From positions 13,308 through 77,307 of the forward strand of contig DXMY01000052.1 of NCBI GenBank assembly GCA_019413925.1: a stretch of 64,000 bases of DNA. The letters are read 5' to 3'. Positions 1 through 9,291 of this stretch are shown here, piece by piece (position 1 is the stretch's first letter; every line of letters begins with the position of its first letter). The notes under the pieces are model-generated. The model ran no database searches. It worked only from the letters and a program-made list of their open reading frames with translations, and was not told where the DNA came from. Source of the stretch: Collinsella sp. Lineage in GTDB: Bacteria > Actinomycetota > Coriobacteriia > Coriobacteriales > Coriobacteriaceae. Position numbers and translations under genes: made by a program.

Positions 1-489
1 TCCTTGGCAGGGGAGCGTGAGCTGCTGACCATGCTCACGAGCTACCCCGACCTGTTCCGCACGTATGCCGACCGCATCTGCTCTATCGAGTGGGTTGACC
101 CACGTCACGAGTCCATCGCATGGGCCGTTCTGGCAACGCCGCCGGGAACCGATCCTGCAGCCTGCATGGATGCGGCGCGCTCGGTCTGTCCCGAGGCGGC
201 AACGCTTGTGAGTGCCGGGCGCATCTCCGCGACGAGCAAGCACCCCACCGAGACGAACATCGTGTTCATGCTCGATACGCTCGAGCTCTACACCATCAAG
301 CGCCGCATGCGTGCCGCACAGGCCAAGCTGCGCCAGGACCGTTCGCTCGATGATGAGGCCCGTCGCGCGTTGACCGTGCAGGCCGCGCAGGATTCGCAGC
401 GTCAACGCGAGCTGCAAAAGTCGATCGGCGGCGTGGCGGACCCGTTCCGTTTGATCGGTCTGGAGGCCGCGGGCACCGAACAAACCTAG
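1..489 (+). CDS. dnaG: DNA primase DnaG, C-terminal part (5' end outside window)
   Basis: The reading frame is open from the first base, so the true start lies outside the window. The 160 or so visible residues are helical and charged, with no toprim or zinc motif. They match the expected C-terminal helicase-interaction region of primase, which makes RNA primers at the replication fork. The call rests mainly on position: rpoD follows directly, and dnaG-rpoD is a conserved pair. The tail ends in a low-complexity QRQRELQKS stretch followed by a short non-conserved end. Identification from this fragment alone is moderate; only the full-length gene would settle it. Confidence 0.72.
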   Translation, partial: SLAGERELLTMLTSYPDLFRTYADRICSIEWVDPRHESIAWAVLATPPGTDPAACMDAARSVCPEAATLVSAGRISATSKHPTETNIVFMLDTLELYTIKRRMRAAQAKLRQDRSLDDEARRALTVQAAQDSQRQRELQKSIGGVADPFRLIGLEAAGTEQT

Positions 490-599
490 ATGTTGTGGTC
501 AACCAGCGTATTCTCGCCTATATCCAGTCCTCTTTTTGGGTATAGATGTCAATGTGTGTGCTAAAGTATTGAGTCCTGTGGACTATGAAGGGAGAATCT

Positions 600-1925
<1,326 letters not shown>

Positions 1926-1934
1926 TCAAGCAAG

Positions 1935-1972
1935 AAGCGCCCTCAAGCACATCCGCTTGGGGGCGCTTTCAT
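1935..1972 (+). terminator. Intrinsic terminator of rpoD
   Basis: A 14-bp stem (AAGCGCCCTCAAGC paired with GCTTGGGGGCGCTT, one G-T wobble) with a 6-nt loop lies 10 bases after the rpoD stop and is followed by TTC. The U tract is short. Confidence 0.7.
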
Positions 1973-1974
1973 GT

Positions 1975-2028
1975 AGTCGTTGGGGACATTCTTGAATGAC
2001 TGGTCGTTTAAGAACGTCCCCAATGACT
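1975..2028. repeat. Near-perfect palindrome with GGGGAC core
   Basis: The two halves (1975-2000 and 2003-2028) are inverted copies with a 2-nt centre. Their differences are all transitions, so the RNA would still pair through G-U wobbles. The arm contains TTGGGGACATTCTT. It follows the rpoD terminator and lacks a U tract, so it is not an ordinary terminator. It resembles a small mobile or REP-like palindrome. Confidence 0.6.
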
Positions 2029-2055
2029 AGGTCGGAAAATTTCTTAAAAAAGTTC

Positions 2056-2083
2056 TTGCCCTGAGCTGATTCGTCCGTATAAT
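2056..2083 (+). promoter_or_regulatory. Promoter of the tRNA-Asn pair
   Basis: TTGCCC (2056-2061) and a perfect TATAAT (2078-2083) are separated by 16 bp, about 30 bp upstream of the first tRNA. This is one of the clearest sigma-70 promoters in the window. Confidence 0.75.
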
Positions 2084-2113
2084 AAACTTCGTTGCTTGAG
2101 AGCACGTACCTAT

Positions 2114-2188
2114 TCCTCGGTAGCTCAATGGTAGAGCACGCGGCTGTTAACCGCGCTGTTGTAGGTTCGAGTCCTACCCGGGGAGCCA
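2114..2188 (+). tRNA. tRNA-Asn (anticodon GTT), copy 1
   Basis: A 75-nt cloverleaf with encoded CCA. Acceptor stem TCCTCGG pairs with CCGGGGA (one T-G wobble). The anticodon loop contains GTT, and the T arm GTAGG/CCTAC flanks TTCGAGT. It decodes AAC/AAU. Confidence 0.96.
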
Positions 2189-2221
2189 GAATTTATCAGC
2201 CCTTTCCGTTGGGCTTTAAAT

Positions 2222-2296
2222 TCCTCGGTAGCTCAATGGTAGAGCACGCGGCTGTTAACCGCGCTGTTGTAGGTTCGAGTCCTACCCGGGGAGCCA
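2222..2296 (+). tRNA. tRNA-Asn (anticodon GTT), copy 2
   Basis: Identical in sequence to the tRNA 33 bases upstream, including encoded CCA. The short spacer shows no promoter, so the pair is probably one transcript ending at the terminator that follows. Confidence 0.96.
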
Positions 2297-2302
2297 GGTT
2301 GT

Positions 2303-2332
2303 AAAACCCGTCGCTTATGCGGCGGGTTTTTT
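2303..2332 (+). terminator. Terminator of the tRNA-Asn pair
   Basis: Stem AAAACCCGtCGC / GCGgCGGGTTTT with loop TTAT, followed by a run of six T, 6 bases after the second CCA. Confidence 0.85.
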
Positions 2333-2490
2333 CATGTCGCGGTCGCCGTTCGCGAACGTTACCATATCAACATTTCGTGTCGAGGATGTAATCCCGCGAC
2401 CCACCACCTCAACACGGCGCGCTCGTTGTAGAATATTGCAATGATTGCTCCCACGACATGGTGCCGCGAGCACCAGATAAGGAGATTCTT

Positions 2491-2847
2491 GTGTCTGAGA
2501 CCATTAACGGCAGCCTGAGCGTCTCGAACGACGTTATTGCCGATATTGCCGGTTATGCCGCGATGACGTGCTATGGCGTCGTCGGTATGGCTGAGCAGCT
2601 CCAGGGCGCCGAGAGCGTGCGCCTGCTTGCCGGTCAGCGCCTCCGCAAGGGCGTGCTTGTCTCCGCCGACGAGAACGGCCTTACGGTCGATCTTCACGTC
2701 GTGCTCGAGAACGGCGTCAACATGAAGTCCGTCTGCCACAATCTTTCGAGTTCCGTTGCCTTCACTCTGCAGGAGGTCGCCCAGATCGATCCCGCTAGCC
2801 TTAAGATCGGCATCCACATCGACGCGCTCAAGAGCCGTCTGAACTAG
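2491..2847 (+). CDS. Asp23/Gls24 family (DUF322) envelope-stress protein
   Basis: A small (118 aa) acidic cytosolic protein of the Asp23/Gls24 type. Recognisable features are the N-terminal GSLSVSNDVIADIAGYAA segment, the central GLTVDLHVVLENGVNM strands and the C-terminal KIGIHIDALK. Members are linked to envelope stress and often sit next to fatty acid kinase genes; biochemical function is not settled. GTG at 2491 is chosen because AAGGAG lies 6 nt upstream; the frame is open further upstream but without a good site. It directly precedes the fakA-like gene, matching the YloU-YloV pair of Firmicutes. A second Asp23-family gene lies at 48.8 kb. Confidence 0.88.
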   Translation: MSETINGSLSVSNDVIADIAGYAAMTCYGVVGMAEQLQGAESVRLLAGQRLRKGVLVSADENGLTVDLHVVLENGVNMKSVCHNLSSSVAFTLQEVAQIDPASLKIGIHIDALKSRLN

Positions 2848-2874
2848 CATCCGAAAACGGAGATTCAAATACCC

Positions 2875-4536
2875 ATGATTGCAAAGACCATTCGCACCTG
2901 TTTTCCGATCGCTGCGGCTGCCGTTTCCGACAAGGCCGAGGAGATCAACAAGCTCAACGTCTTCCCCGTACCCGATGGCGATACCGGCACCAACATGTCG
3001 CTCACGCTCGCCTCGGTGACCAAGGAGCTTTCCGCCCTTCCTGCCGATGCCGACATGGAGGCCATCGCAGGCGCCATCACCCACGGCTCCCTTATGGGCG
3101 CCCGCGGTAACTCCGGCGTCATCACCTCGCAGATTCTGCGCGGCGTGGCCGAGGGCCTTGTCTCTGCCGATGAGCCCATTACGTCCGCCAACATTGCCTT
3201 CGCCTTCCGTCGCGCCGTCAAGGTCGCCTTCCAGGCTGTCCGCAAGCCCATCGAGGGCACGATCCTCACGGTCCTGCGCGATGTCTCGACCAAGGCCGAT
3301 GAGTGCGAGAAGAAGAAGTTCTCGGCTGAGGATGCGCTCGATGCCATCGTCGTTGAGGCGTACCAGTCCGTCGCCCGCACACCCGATCTGTTGCCCGTTC
3401 TGAAGGAGAACGGCGTGGTCGACTCCGGCGCCTTTGGCTTCGCCATCTTCCTTGAGAACTTTGTGGCTGCAGCACTTGGCCGCAGTACCGTTGTCGAGGA
3501 TTTCTCCGCCACGTTTGATTCCGCTGGCTCTGCCCGCGACGCGGCCCTTGGTCGCGTTGAGATCGAGGCCAACGACGATTGGGAGGGCTCGGAGTTCCGC
3601 TACTGCAACGAGTTCCTGTTTAAGGCCGACGCCCCGTTTGACGAGGACGAGTGCCTTAAGTTCCTGGGTTCCATGGGCGACTGCGAGCTACTCGTGGGCG
3701 CCTATCCCGACTACAAGATCCATGTGCACTCCAACACCCCCAACCTGGTGCTCGAGCACATGCTGCAGCTCGGTCAGATCTATGAGGTCTTTATCCACAA
3801 CATGGAGATGGAGGCCCACGACCGTACCGCCAAGATCCACGAGGATCAGGAAAAGGCCGCCGAGCCCGCCAAGGCGCTGGGCTTTGTCGCCGTTGCCGCC
3901 GGTTCCGGCGAGGCCGACATCCTCAAGTCCCTCGGCGTCGACGTGATCGTGTCCGGTGGCCAGACTATGAATCCCTCGACCGCCGACCTGCTGGGCGCGG
4001 TGGACCAGGTCAACGCGACCTCGGTCATCATCTTGCCCAACAACGGCAACATCCGCATGGCCGCTGAGGCTGCTGCCTCAGCCTGCACCGACAAGAAGGT
4101 CGCCGTCGTTCCCACCAAGACCGTCCCGCAGGCCTTCTCCGCGCTGTTCGCGGTCCTGCCCGATTCCGAGCTCGAGGATGCCGTCGCCGCCATGGTCGAC
4201 GCCATCAGCGAGGTCCGCGATGGCGAGGTCACCCGCGCCGTGCGCGACTCCAGTGCCTCTGACGGTTCTCCGATTCACTCCGGTGACGTCATGGGTATCA
4301 TCGCCGGCTCCATCGACGTGGTCGGCTCCGACGTGAAGCAGGTCACGCTCGACTGCATCAACCGCATGCAGGAGGAAGAGGAGGGCGACGCGCTGACGAT
4401 TCTGGCCGGCGAGGAGCTGTCCGATGAGGCCTTCCAGGAGATCGTCGACGCTATCGAGGAGGCTCAGCCCGATCTGGAGATTGACGCCCATCGTGGCGAG
4501 CAGCCGCTCTATCCCGTGATCTTCTCGATCGAGTAG
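2875..4536 (+). CDS. fakA: DAK2/DegV-type fatty acid kinase catalytic subunit (FakA/YloV-like)
   Basis: 553 aa. The N-terminal DAK2 kinase motif NVFPVPDGDTGTNM (residues 28-41) is the nucleotide and Mg site of dihydroxyacetone-kinase-like proteins. A GSLMGARGNSGVI segment near residue 74 is typical of FakA/YloV. The middle and C-terminal parts follow the FakA architecture, including a DegV-like end. In studied bacteria FakA phosphorylates exogenous fatty acids held by FakB for entry into phospholipid synthesis. No fakB (DegV) gene is in this window. It follows the Asp23 gene by 27 bases and precedes recG by 10, so probably one operon. The substrate assignment is by family. Confidence 0.85.
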   Translation: MIAKTIRTCFPIAAAAVSDKAEEINKLNVFPVPDGDTGTNMSLTLASVTKELSALPADADMEAIAGAITHGSLMGARGNSGVITSQILRGVAEGLVSADEPITSANIAFAFRRAVKVAFQAVRKPIEGTILTVLRDVSTKADECEKKKFSAEDALDAIVVEAYQSVARTPDLLPVLKENGVVDSGAFGFAIFLENFVAAALGRSTVVEDFSATFDSAGSARDAALGRVEIEANDDWEGSEFRYCNEFLFKADAPFDEDECLKFLGSMGDCELLVGAYPDYKIHVHSNTPNLVLEHMLQLGQIYEVFIHNMEMEAHDRTAKIHEDQEKAAEPAKALGFVAVAAGSGEADILKSLGVDVIVSGGQTMNPSTADLLGAVDQVNATSVIILPNNGNIRMAAEAAASACTDKKVAVVPTKTVPQAFSALFAVLPDSELEDAVAAMVDAISEVRDGEVTRAVRDSSASDGSPIHSGDVMGIIAGSIDVVGSDVKQVTLDCINRMQEEEEGDALTILAGEELSDEAFQEIVDAIEEAQPDLEIDAHRGEQPLYPVIFSIE

Positions 4537-4546
4537 GCAACTGCCC

Positions 4547-6724
4547 ATGTCCGAGCTGTGCTCCGTGCCGCGCGTCTCGGAGCGCTTTGCCCAGAGCAAT
4601 GCGCTCGACGAGGATATCGCGCGACTCAAATATGTTTCGGGTAAACGTGAGGAGGCCCTTCGCCGTCTGGGAATTCGGACGGTGGGGGACCTCCTTCTCC
4701 ATATCCCTCATCGATACCTCGACTTTACCCGTTCGTGGTCCATCGAGATGGCGCCCATCGGTACCGTGTGCACCATCATCGCCACGGTCGACCGCATCGT
4801 CCAAAAGCAGCCGCGTCCGCGCATGCAGGTGACCGAGGTATCGCTGGTGGACGAGACGGGCGTGTTGCAGGTCGCCTTTTTCCGCCAGCCCTGGATTGCC
4901 CAGCAGCTTAAGCAGGGCGACCGCCTGGCCGTGATGGGCAAGGTCGAGTTTGCCTACGGCTTTAAGCAGATGGCCTCGCCCCACTTTGAAAAGCTCGAGG
5001 ACGGGCGCGCCGCAGGCACCATTCTGCCGGTCCATTACGTGAGCGATGGCGTGAGCCAGGCGTGGATGCGCCGCATCGTAAGCGGCGCGCTCGAGGTCGT
5101 CGGCAATCCGTTCGATCCGATTCCCGCGCCGCTGCGCGCAAAGCGGAAGCTCATGAGCAATGCCCGCGCGTTGCGTTCGATCCACTTTCCCTCGAGCATG
5201 GCTGAGCGCGACATCGCACGCCGGCGTCTTGCCTACGAGGAGTGCCTCTACCTGCAGCTGGCGCTGCGTCTGCGCAACGACGGCGGCCTGGTCGATGTGG
5301 TGCCCTATGCCCACACTGCGGGCGAGCATCTGGGCGCGCTTAAACAGGCCCTTCCGTTTTCGCTGAGCGACGAGCAGGAGGCCGCACTCCAAGACATCCT
5401 GCATGACATGTGCGATGGCGGGCGCGTGATGAACCGTCTGCTGCTGGGCGATGTCGGTACCGGTAAGACCGCCGTTGCCGCCTGCGCGTTGGCGGTTGCG
5501 GCCGATAGCGGCACCCAGGCGTGCGTCATGGCGCCCACGGGCGTGCTGGCGCGTCAATATGCCGATAAGACCGGCCCTCTGCTCTCGCAGGCTGGTATGA
5601 CCTGGGCGCTCCTGACGGGCGCCACGCCGGCGGCCGAGCGTGAACAGATTCATGCTCGGCTCCAGTCTGGCGAGCTCGACGTGCTCTTTGGTACCCATGC
5701 GGTGCTTTCGGAGAACGTCACGTTCAAGCATTTGTCGCTTGTGGTGATCGACGAGCAGCACCGCTTTGGCGTGGGTCAGCGTAACGCCCTGCGCGCAAAA
5801 GGCCCGGGTGCCGACTTGCTGGTCATGACTGCCACGCCGATCCCTCGCACGCTGGCGCTTTCGGTGTACGGCGACCTGGATACGAGCATCATCCGCCATC
5901 GTCCCGTTCCGGGTGCCGGCGTTGAGACGCGCGTCCTCACTGAGTCGAGTCGCGACCTGGCCTATGGCGCCATTCGCGAGGCGCACGAAAAGGGGCAGCA
6001 AGCCTACGTGATCTGTCCGCTCGTGGAGCCGAGCGATTCGGCCGATGAGCTCGAAGACGTACCCGGCATCGCTCGCGACGACGAGGGCCGCGTGACCGTG
6101 CCCGTGCCGTTGCATGACACGGCGACCGAGCTCGATCGCCTTCGTCTGGCATTACCGGGGCTTACCATCGAGCGTCTTCATGGCCGCATGTCGGCGGGGG
6201 AGAAGGACCGGGTCCTCGATGCCTTTAGGCGTGGCGAGATCGATGTGCTCGTCTCGACCACGGTGGTCGAGGTGGGCGTTGACGTGCCCAACGCCACCGT
6301 CATGGTCATCGAGAACGGCGAGCGCTTTGGTTTGGCGGCCTTGCACCAGCTGCGCGGGCGCGTAGGCCGCGGCAGCGTGTCGGGTACGTGCCTGGTCATG
6401 ACGCACTCCAAGGGCAACGGCGGCGCGTCGGCGGCACAAGACCGCCTCCAGTCACTCGAGAAGACCTCGGACGGCTTTACGCTCGCCCAGATGGACCTGC
6501 GTCTGCGCCACGAGGGCGAAATCCTGGGTTACCGCCAGCATGGCGGCGTGACCTTGCGCTTTGTTGACCTTGATGCCGACGAGGAATTGATCGAGTGGGC
6601 CCATTTGGACGCGGTCGAGCTCTTGCGGTATGCTTGCAACCTTGACTCTGTGGCGACGCGCCCTCTACGCGATGCGGTCGCCATGCGGTATCGACACATC
6701 TTTAAGGAGGTCAGCGGAGGATGA
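4547..6724 (+). CDS. recG: ATP-dependent DNA helicase RecG
   Basis: 725 aa, a typical RecG length. An N-terminal wedge/OB domain recognises branched DNA (VQKQPRPRMQVTEVSLVD region). The helicase core has Walker A GDVGTGKT (about residues 301-308) and Walker B in the DEQH form (VVIDEQHRFGVGQ, about residue 402). It also shows TATPIPRTLALS and the C-terminal VGVDVPNATVMVIE and HQLRGRVGRG motifs. RecG remodels stalled forks and Holliday junctions. The stop overlaps the rsmD start as ATGA, indicating translational coupling. The ribosome binding site before 4547 is weak. Confidence 0.96.
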   Translation: MSELCSVPRVSERFAQSNALDEDIARLKYVSGKREEALRRLGIRTVGDLLLHIPHRYLDFTRSWSIEMAPIGTVCTIIATVDRIVQKQPRPRMQVTEVSLVDETGVLQVAFFRQPWIAQQLKQGDRLAVMGKVEFAYGFKQMASPHFEKLEDGRAAGTILPVHYVSDGVSQAWMRRIVSGALEVVGNPFDPIPAPLRAKRKLMSNARALRSIHFPSSMAERDIARRRLAYEECLYLQLALRLRNDGGLVDVVPYAHTAGEHLGALKQALPFSLSDEQEAALQDILHDMCDGGRVMNRLLLGDVGTGKTAVAACALAVAADSGTQACVMAPTGVLARQYADKTGPLLSQAGMTWALLTGATPAAEREQIHARLQSGELDVLFGTHAVLSENVTFKHLSLVVIDEQHRFGVGQRNALRAKGPGADLLVMTATPIPRTLALSVYGDLDTSIIRHRPVPGAGVETRVLTESSRDLAYGAIREAHEKGQQAYVICPLVEPSDSADELEDVPGIARDDEGRVTVPVPLHDTATELDRLRLALPGLTIERLHGRMSAGEKDRVLDAFRRGEIDVLVSTTVVEVGVDVPNATVMVIENGERFGLAALHQLRGRVGRGSVSGTCLVMTHSKGNGGASAAQDRLQSLEKTSDGFTLAQMDLRLRHEGEILGYRQHGGVTLRFVDLDADEELIEWAHLDAVELLRYACNLDSVATRPLRDAVAMRYRHIFKEVSGG

Positions 6725-7350
6725 GAATCATCGGCGGCGAATGGCGCGGTCGCAAGATCGAAGAGCCCCGTGGTCGCGATGTCACCCGCCCCACGACTGA
6801 TCGCGTGCGCGAGGCGTGCGCATCTATGGTCATGTCGGCATTCGACTTCGATCTGGACGAGGTCTGCGTGCTGGATGCCTTTGGCGGCTCCGGCGCCTTG
6901 GGCATTGAGATGCTCTCGCGCGGTGCCCGCTCGCTCACCACGTTCGAGATCGATCGCAACGCTGCTCGTCTGATTACCAAGAATATCGAATCGCTCTGCC
7001 GCGACCGTGCGCGTTGGCGCGTGGTGACGGGTGACGTGCTGGCAAGCGCTTCGCGCGGCCGCGCGCCGGGCGGTCCCTTTGACCTGGTCCTGCTCGACCC
7101 GCCCTATGCTTTTGGCGCCGAGCCGGTCGAGGAGCTGCTGCAAAACCTAGCTCACCAAGGCTTGCTGGCGCAGGGTGCCTACGCGCTCTTTGAGCACGCC
7201 GCGGCCGATACGGGCGCACATCCGGCAGGCTTTGAGACCGTGCGCGAGAAGCGTTACGGCATAACCTCGGTTGACTTGCTTCGCTGGGTTGGCAACGGCG
7301 AGGATGATGGCAACGATAGCGACGCACCCACGGAGGATGCCCATGAGTGA
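6721..7350 (+). CDS. rsmD: 16S rRNA (guanine-966-N2)-methyltransferase RsmD
   Basis: 209 aa. It begins MRIIGGEWRGRKIEEP, the family N-terminus. The SAM-binding loop VLDAFGGSGALGIE lies near residues 48-61 and the catalytic LLDPPY near 124-129. It methylates G966 of 16S rRNA in the small subunit. The start overlaps recG by 4 nt (ATGA) and the end overlaps coaD by 8 nt; rsmD-coaD is a common pair. The last 20 or so residues are acidic and not conserved. Confidence 0.95.
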   Translation: MRIIGGEWRGRKIEEPRGRDVTRPTTDRVREACASMVMSAFDFDLDEVCVLDAFGGSGALGIEMLSRGARSLTTFEIDRNAARLITKNIESLCRDRARWRVVTGDVLASASRGRAPGGPFDLVLLDPPYAFGAEPVEELLQNLAHQGLLAQGAYALFEHAAADTGAHPAGFETVREKRYGITSVDLLRWVGNGEDDGNDSDAPTEDAHE

Positions 7351-7840
7351 CACCATTAACCGCGTAATCGTCCCGGGCACCTTCGATCCCATCACGTTTG
7401 GCCATATCGACGTCATCCGCCGCGCCCGCCGCATCTTTCCCAGCGTGATCGTGGCCGTTGCCGAGTCGCAGGGCAAAAACGGCGTCGGCACCACGTTTAT
7501 GCTCGACGAGCGCGTGGCGCTGGCCCGTGAGGCGCTCGGTGATATTGACGGCGTCGAGGTGCTGCCCTTCACCGGGCTCTTGGTCGATTTTGCCCGCGAA
7601 CAGGGAGCAGGAGCCGTGGTCAAGGGCCTGCGTGCCATGACCGACTTTGAGTACGAGCTGCAGCAGGCCGACCTCAACTACCGCCTGGATAACGAGCTGG
7701 AGTCCATCTTTGTCATGAGTGCGCCGCAGTACGGCTATATCTCGAGCTCGGTGGTTCGCCAGATTGCCTCGCTCGGTAGCGACGTCTCTAATTTTGTTCC
7801 GCCCAATGTGGTCAAGGCGCTCAAACATCGCTTTTCGTGA
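7343..7840 (+). CDS. coaD: Phosphopantetheine adenylyltransferase CoaD
   Basis: 165 aa, normal for the family. The nucleotidyltransferase signature GTFDPITFGH (residues 12-21) provides the HxGH-type catalytic site, and YGYISSSVVRQIA near residue 130 is the second signature. It transfers AMP to phosphopantetheine in coenzyme A synthesis. I use ATG at 7343 with GGAGG 6 nt upstream rather than the open extension upstream, because the family N-terminus aligns there. It overlaps rsmD by 8 nt. Confidence 0.96.
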   Translation: MSDTINRVIVPGTFDPITFGHIDVIRRARRIFPSVIVAVAESQGKNGVGTTFMLDERVALAREALGDIDGVEVLPFTGLLVDFAREQGAGAVVKGLRAMTDFEYELQQADLNYRLDNELESIFVMSAPQYGYISSSVVRQIASLGSDVSNFVPPNVVKALKHRFS

Positions 7841-7908
7841 CGTTTTTTAATGCCTGGTGGCATGTGGTAAACTAACACGATGATATGTTACCTATGAAAG
7901 GAGACCGG

Positions 7909-8406
7909 ATGCCGGGCGAGAATTTTCCTGGCGACAGGATCGTGAGTCTTGTCGACGAGCTCGAGGGGCTCATCGAAGAGGCTAAGACGCCGTTCGGCAA
8001 GAACGCCCAGATGAAGGTTATCGACGCCGACGTCTTCTTTAACATCCTCGACGAGATCCGCATGAGCTATCCCGAGGAATGGCAGAAGTCCCGCCGTATC
8101 CTTAAGGAGCGCGAGGAGCTTATGGCTTCCGCCGCCGCTCAGGCCGATTCCATCATCGCCGATGCTCAACAGCAGGCCCTCACCATTGCCGGTGAGCAGG
8201 AGATCGTCCGCTTAGCGCAGCAGCAGGCCGACGACATCCGCGACCGTGCCCAGCAGTATGAGCGCGAGACTCGCTATGCCGCCGAGGATTACGCCGAGCA
8301 GGTCTTTACGCACCTCGAGGAGAACCTCAAGAGCCTGACCGGCACCGTCACCCGTTGTCGCCAGCAGCTTAACGAGGGTGCCGCCCAGCAGAATGGTCAG
8401 TGGTAA
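7909..8406 (+). CDS. Coiled-coil protein of unknown function
   Basis: 165 aa, acidic start, no signal peptide or membrane segment. After about residue 45 it is largely predicted helix, rich in Gln, Ala, Glu and Arg (KEREELMASAAAQADSIIAD and QQQADDIRDRAQQYERETRY), a pattern of long coiled coils as in DivIVA-like or ATP-synthase-b-like proteins. I cannot name a family. AAAGGAGA lies 4 nt before ATG 7909. The stop overlaps the yceD start (TAATG), so the two are coupled. Position between coaD and yceD-rpmF suggests a housekeeping role, possibly in division or envelope organisation; that is inference. Confidence 0.8.
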   Translation: MPGENFPGDRIVSLVDELEGLIEEAKTPFGKNAQMKVIDADVFFNILDEIRMSYPEEWQKSRRILKEREELMASAAAQADSIIADAQQQALTIAGEQEIVRLAQQQADDIRDRAQQYERETRYAAEDYAEQVFTHLEENLKSLTGTVTRCRQQLNEGAAQQNGQW

Positions 8407-8960
8407 TGGCTGAGTTCCCGAACGTTACCGTCGATCTTTCCGAGCAGCTCGAGTTTCCCGGAGACTCGTATCCGCTGACCGGCAAGGTCGATGTCGCCGC
8501 CTATACGGTGGGCGAGAAGGAGTACCAGCTGCAGGACGGCATTGACTACGACGTGGTCTTTACCAATGCCGGCACCGGTGTTCTGCTTACGGGCATGGTC
8601 CGCGCGCACGCAACCGGTGAGTGCGACCGTTGCCTAGAGCCCGCTTCGTTTGATATCGCCGGTGAGATTGAGGAATTCTATCTCTTTAACGAGCCCGAGG
8701 ACCCCGAGGCCTACGAAGACGGCTACGAGCTGCTGGGCGAGGATCGCATCGTCGATCTGGGCGAGCCCATCAACGACGCGGTCGTCATGGACACGCCGTT
8801 CGTTGTCCTGTGCAAGCCCGATTGTCGCGGCCTGTGCCCCACCTGCGGCATCAATCTCAACGTCGAGCAATGCGATTGCGCCGCTCAAGCAGAGGCCGAA
8901 TGGGCCGCTGCCACGGAAAATCCATTTGCAGCATTGAAGAATCTCAAGCTTGACGAGTAA
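8406..8960 (+). CDS. yceD: YceD/DUF177 family protein
   Basis: 184 aa. A DUF177 protein with two Cys pairs: CDRC mid-protein and the C-terminal cluster CKPDCRGLCPTCG, suggesting metal binding. YceD homologues lie directly upstream of rpmF in most bacteria and are linked to 23S rRNA maturation, although mechanism is uncertain. ATG 8406 overlaps the preceding stop by one base; an in-frame GTG at 8400 is less likely. rpmF follows after 64 bases. Confidence 0.9.
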   Translation: MAEFPNVTVDLSEQLEFPGDSYPLTGKVDVAAYTVGEKEYQLQDGIDYDVVFTNAGTGVLLTGMVRAHATGECDRCLEPASFDIAGEIEEFYLFNEPEDPEAYEDGYELLGEDRIVDLGEPINDAVVMDTPFVVLCKPDCRGLCPTCGINLNVEQCDCAAQAEAEWAAATENPFAALKNLKLDE

Positions 8961-9024
8961 AACTGTGGTAGTATCGCTACTTGCGCGTAATCGCCACACT
9001 GGATAGTTCATAAGGAAGGTCACT

Positions 9025-9204
9025 ATGCCCGTACCTAAACAAAAGCAGGGTCGTATCCGCACTCACACCCGCCGTTCCGCCAACATGAAGATCTCGGCTG
9101 CGGCTCAGTCCACGTGCCCCCGTTGCGGTGCTGTCAAGCTCCCGCACCACGTGTGCCCCAGCTGCGGTTTCTACAAGGACCGCGAGGTTATCGTTACCGA
9201 GTAA
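9025..9204 (+). CDS. rpmF: 50S ribosomal protein L32
   Basis: 59 aa. It begins MPVPKQKQGRIRTHTRRS, the typical L32 start, and has a four-Cys zinc ribbon (C31, C34, C44, C47: CPRCGAVKLPHHVCPSCG). It binds the large ribosomal subunit. AAGGAAGG precedes ATG 9025 closely. It sits in the classic yceD-rpmF-plsX order. Because zinc ligands are intact, this is the C+ (zinc-dependent) form. Confidence 0.97.
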   Translation: MPVPKQKQGRIRTHTRRSANMKISAAAQSTCPRCGAVKLPHHVCPSCGFYKDREVIVTE

Positions 9205-9244
9205 CTGTATACTCTGGATGCGATGCCGTTCCAACTGGAACCAC

Positions 9245-9276
9245 AATGGCCGGCTCAATGAGTCGGCCATTTTTGT
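9245..9276 (+). terminator. Terminator hairpin between rpmF and plsX
   Basis: A 12-bp stem (AATGGCCGGCTC / GAGTCGGCCATT, one wobble) with a 3-nt loop followed by TTTTG. It lies only 16 bases before the plsX start, so it may work as a partial terminator setting rpmF above plsX expression. Confidence 0.8.
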
Positions 9277-9291
9277 ATAAGGAGCATGTAT

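Noticed and set aside
2092..2304. Small open frame covering both tRNA-Asn genes
   Set aside because: Its repeated peptide is just the translation of two identical tRNAs.
4451..6115. Minus-strand open frame opposite recG
   Set aside because: Codon-bias shadow; RecG motifs are on the plus strand.
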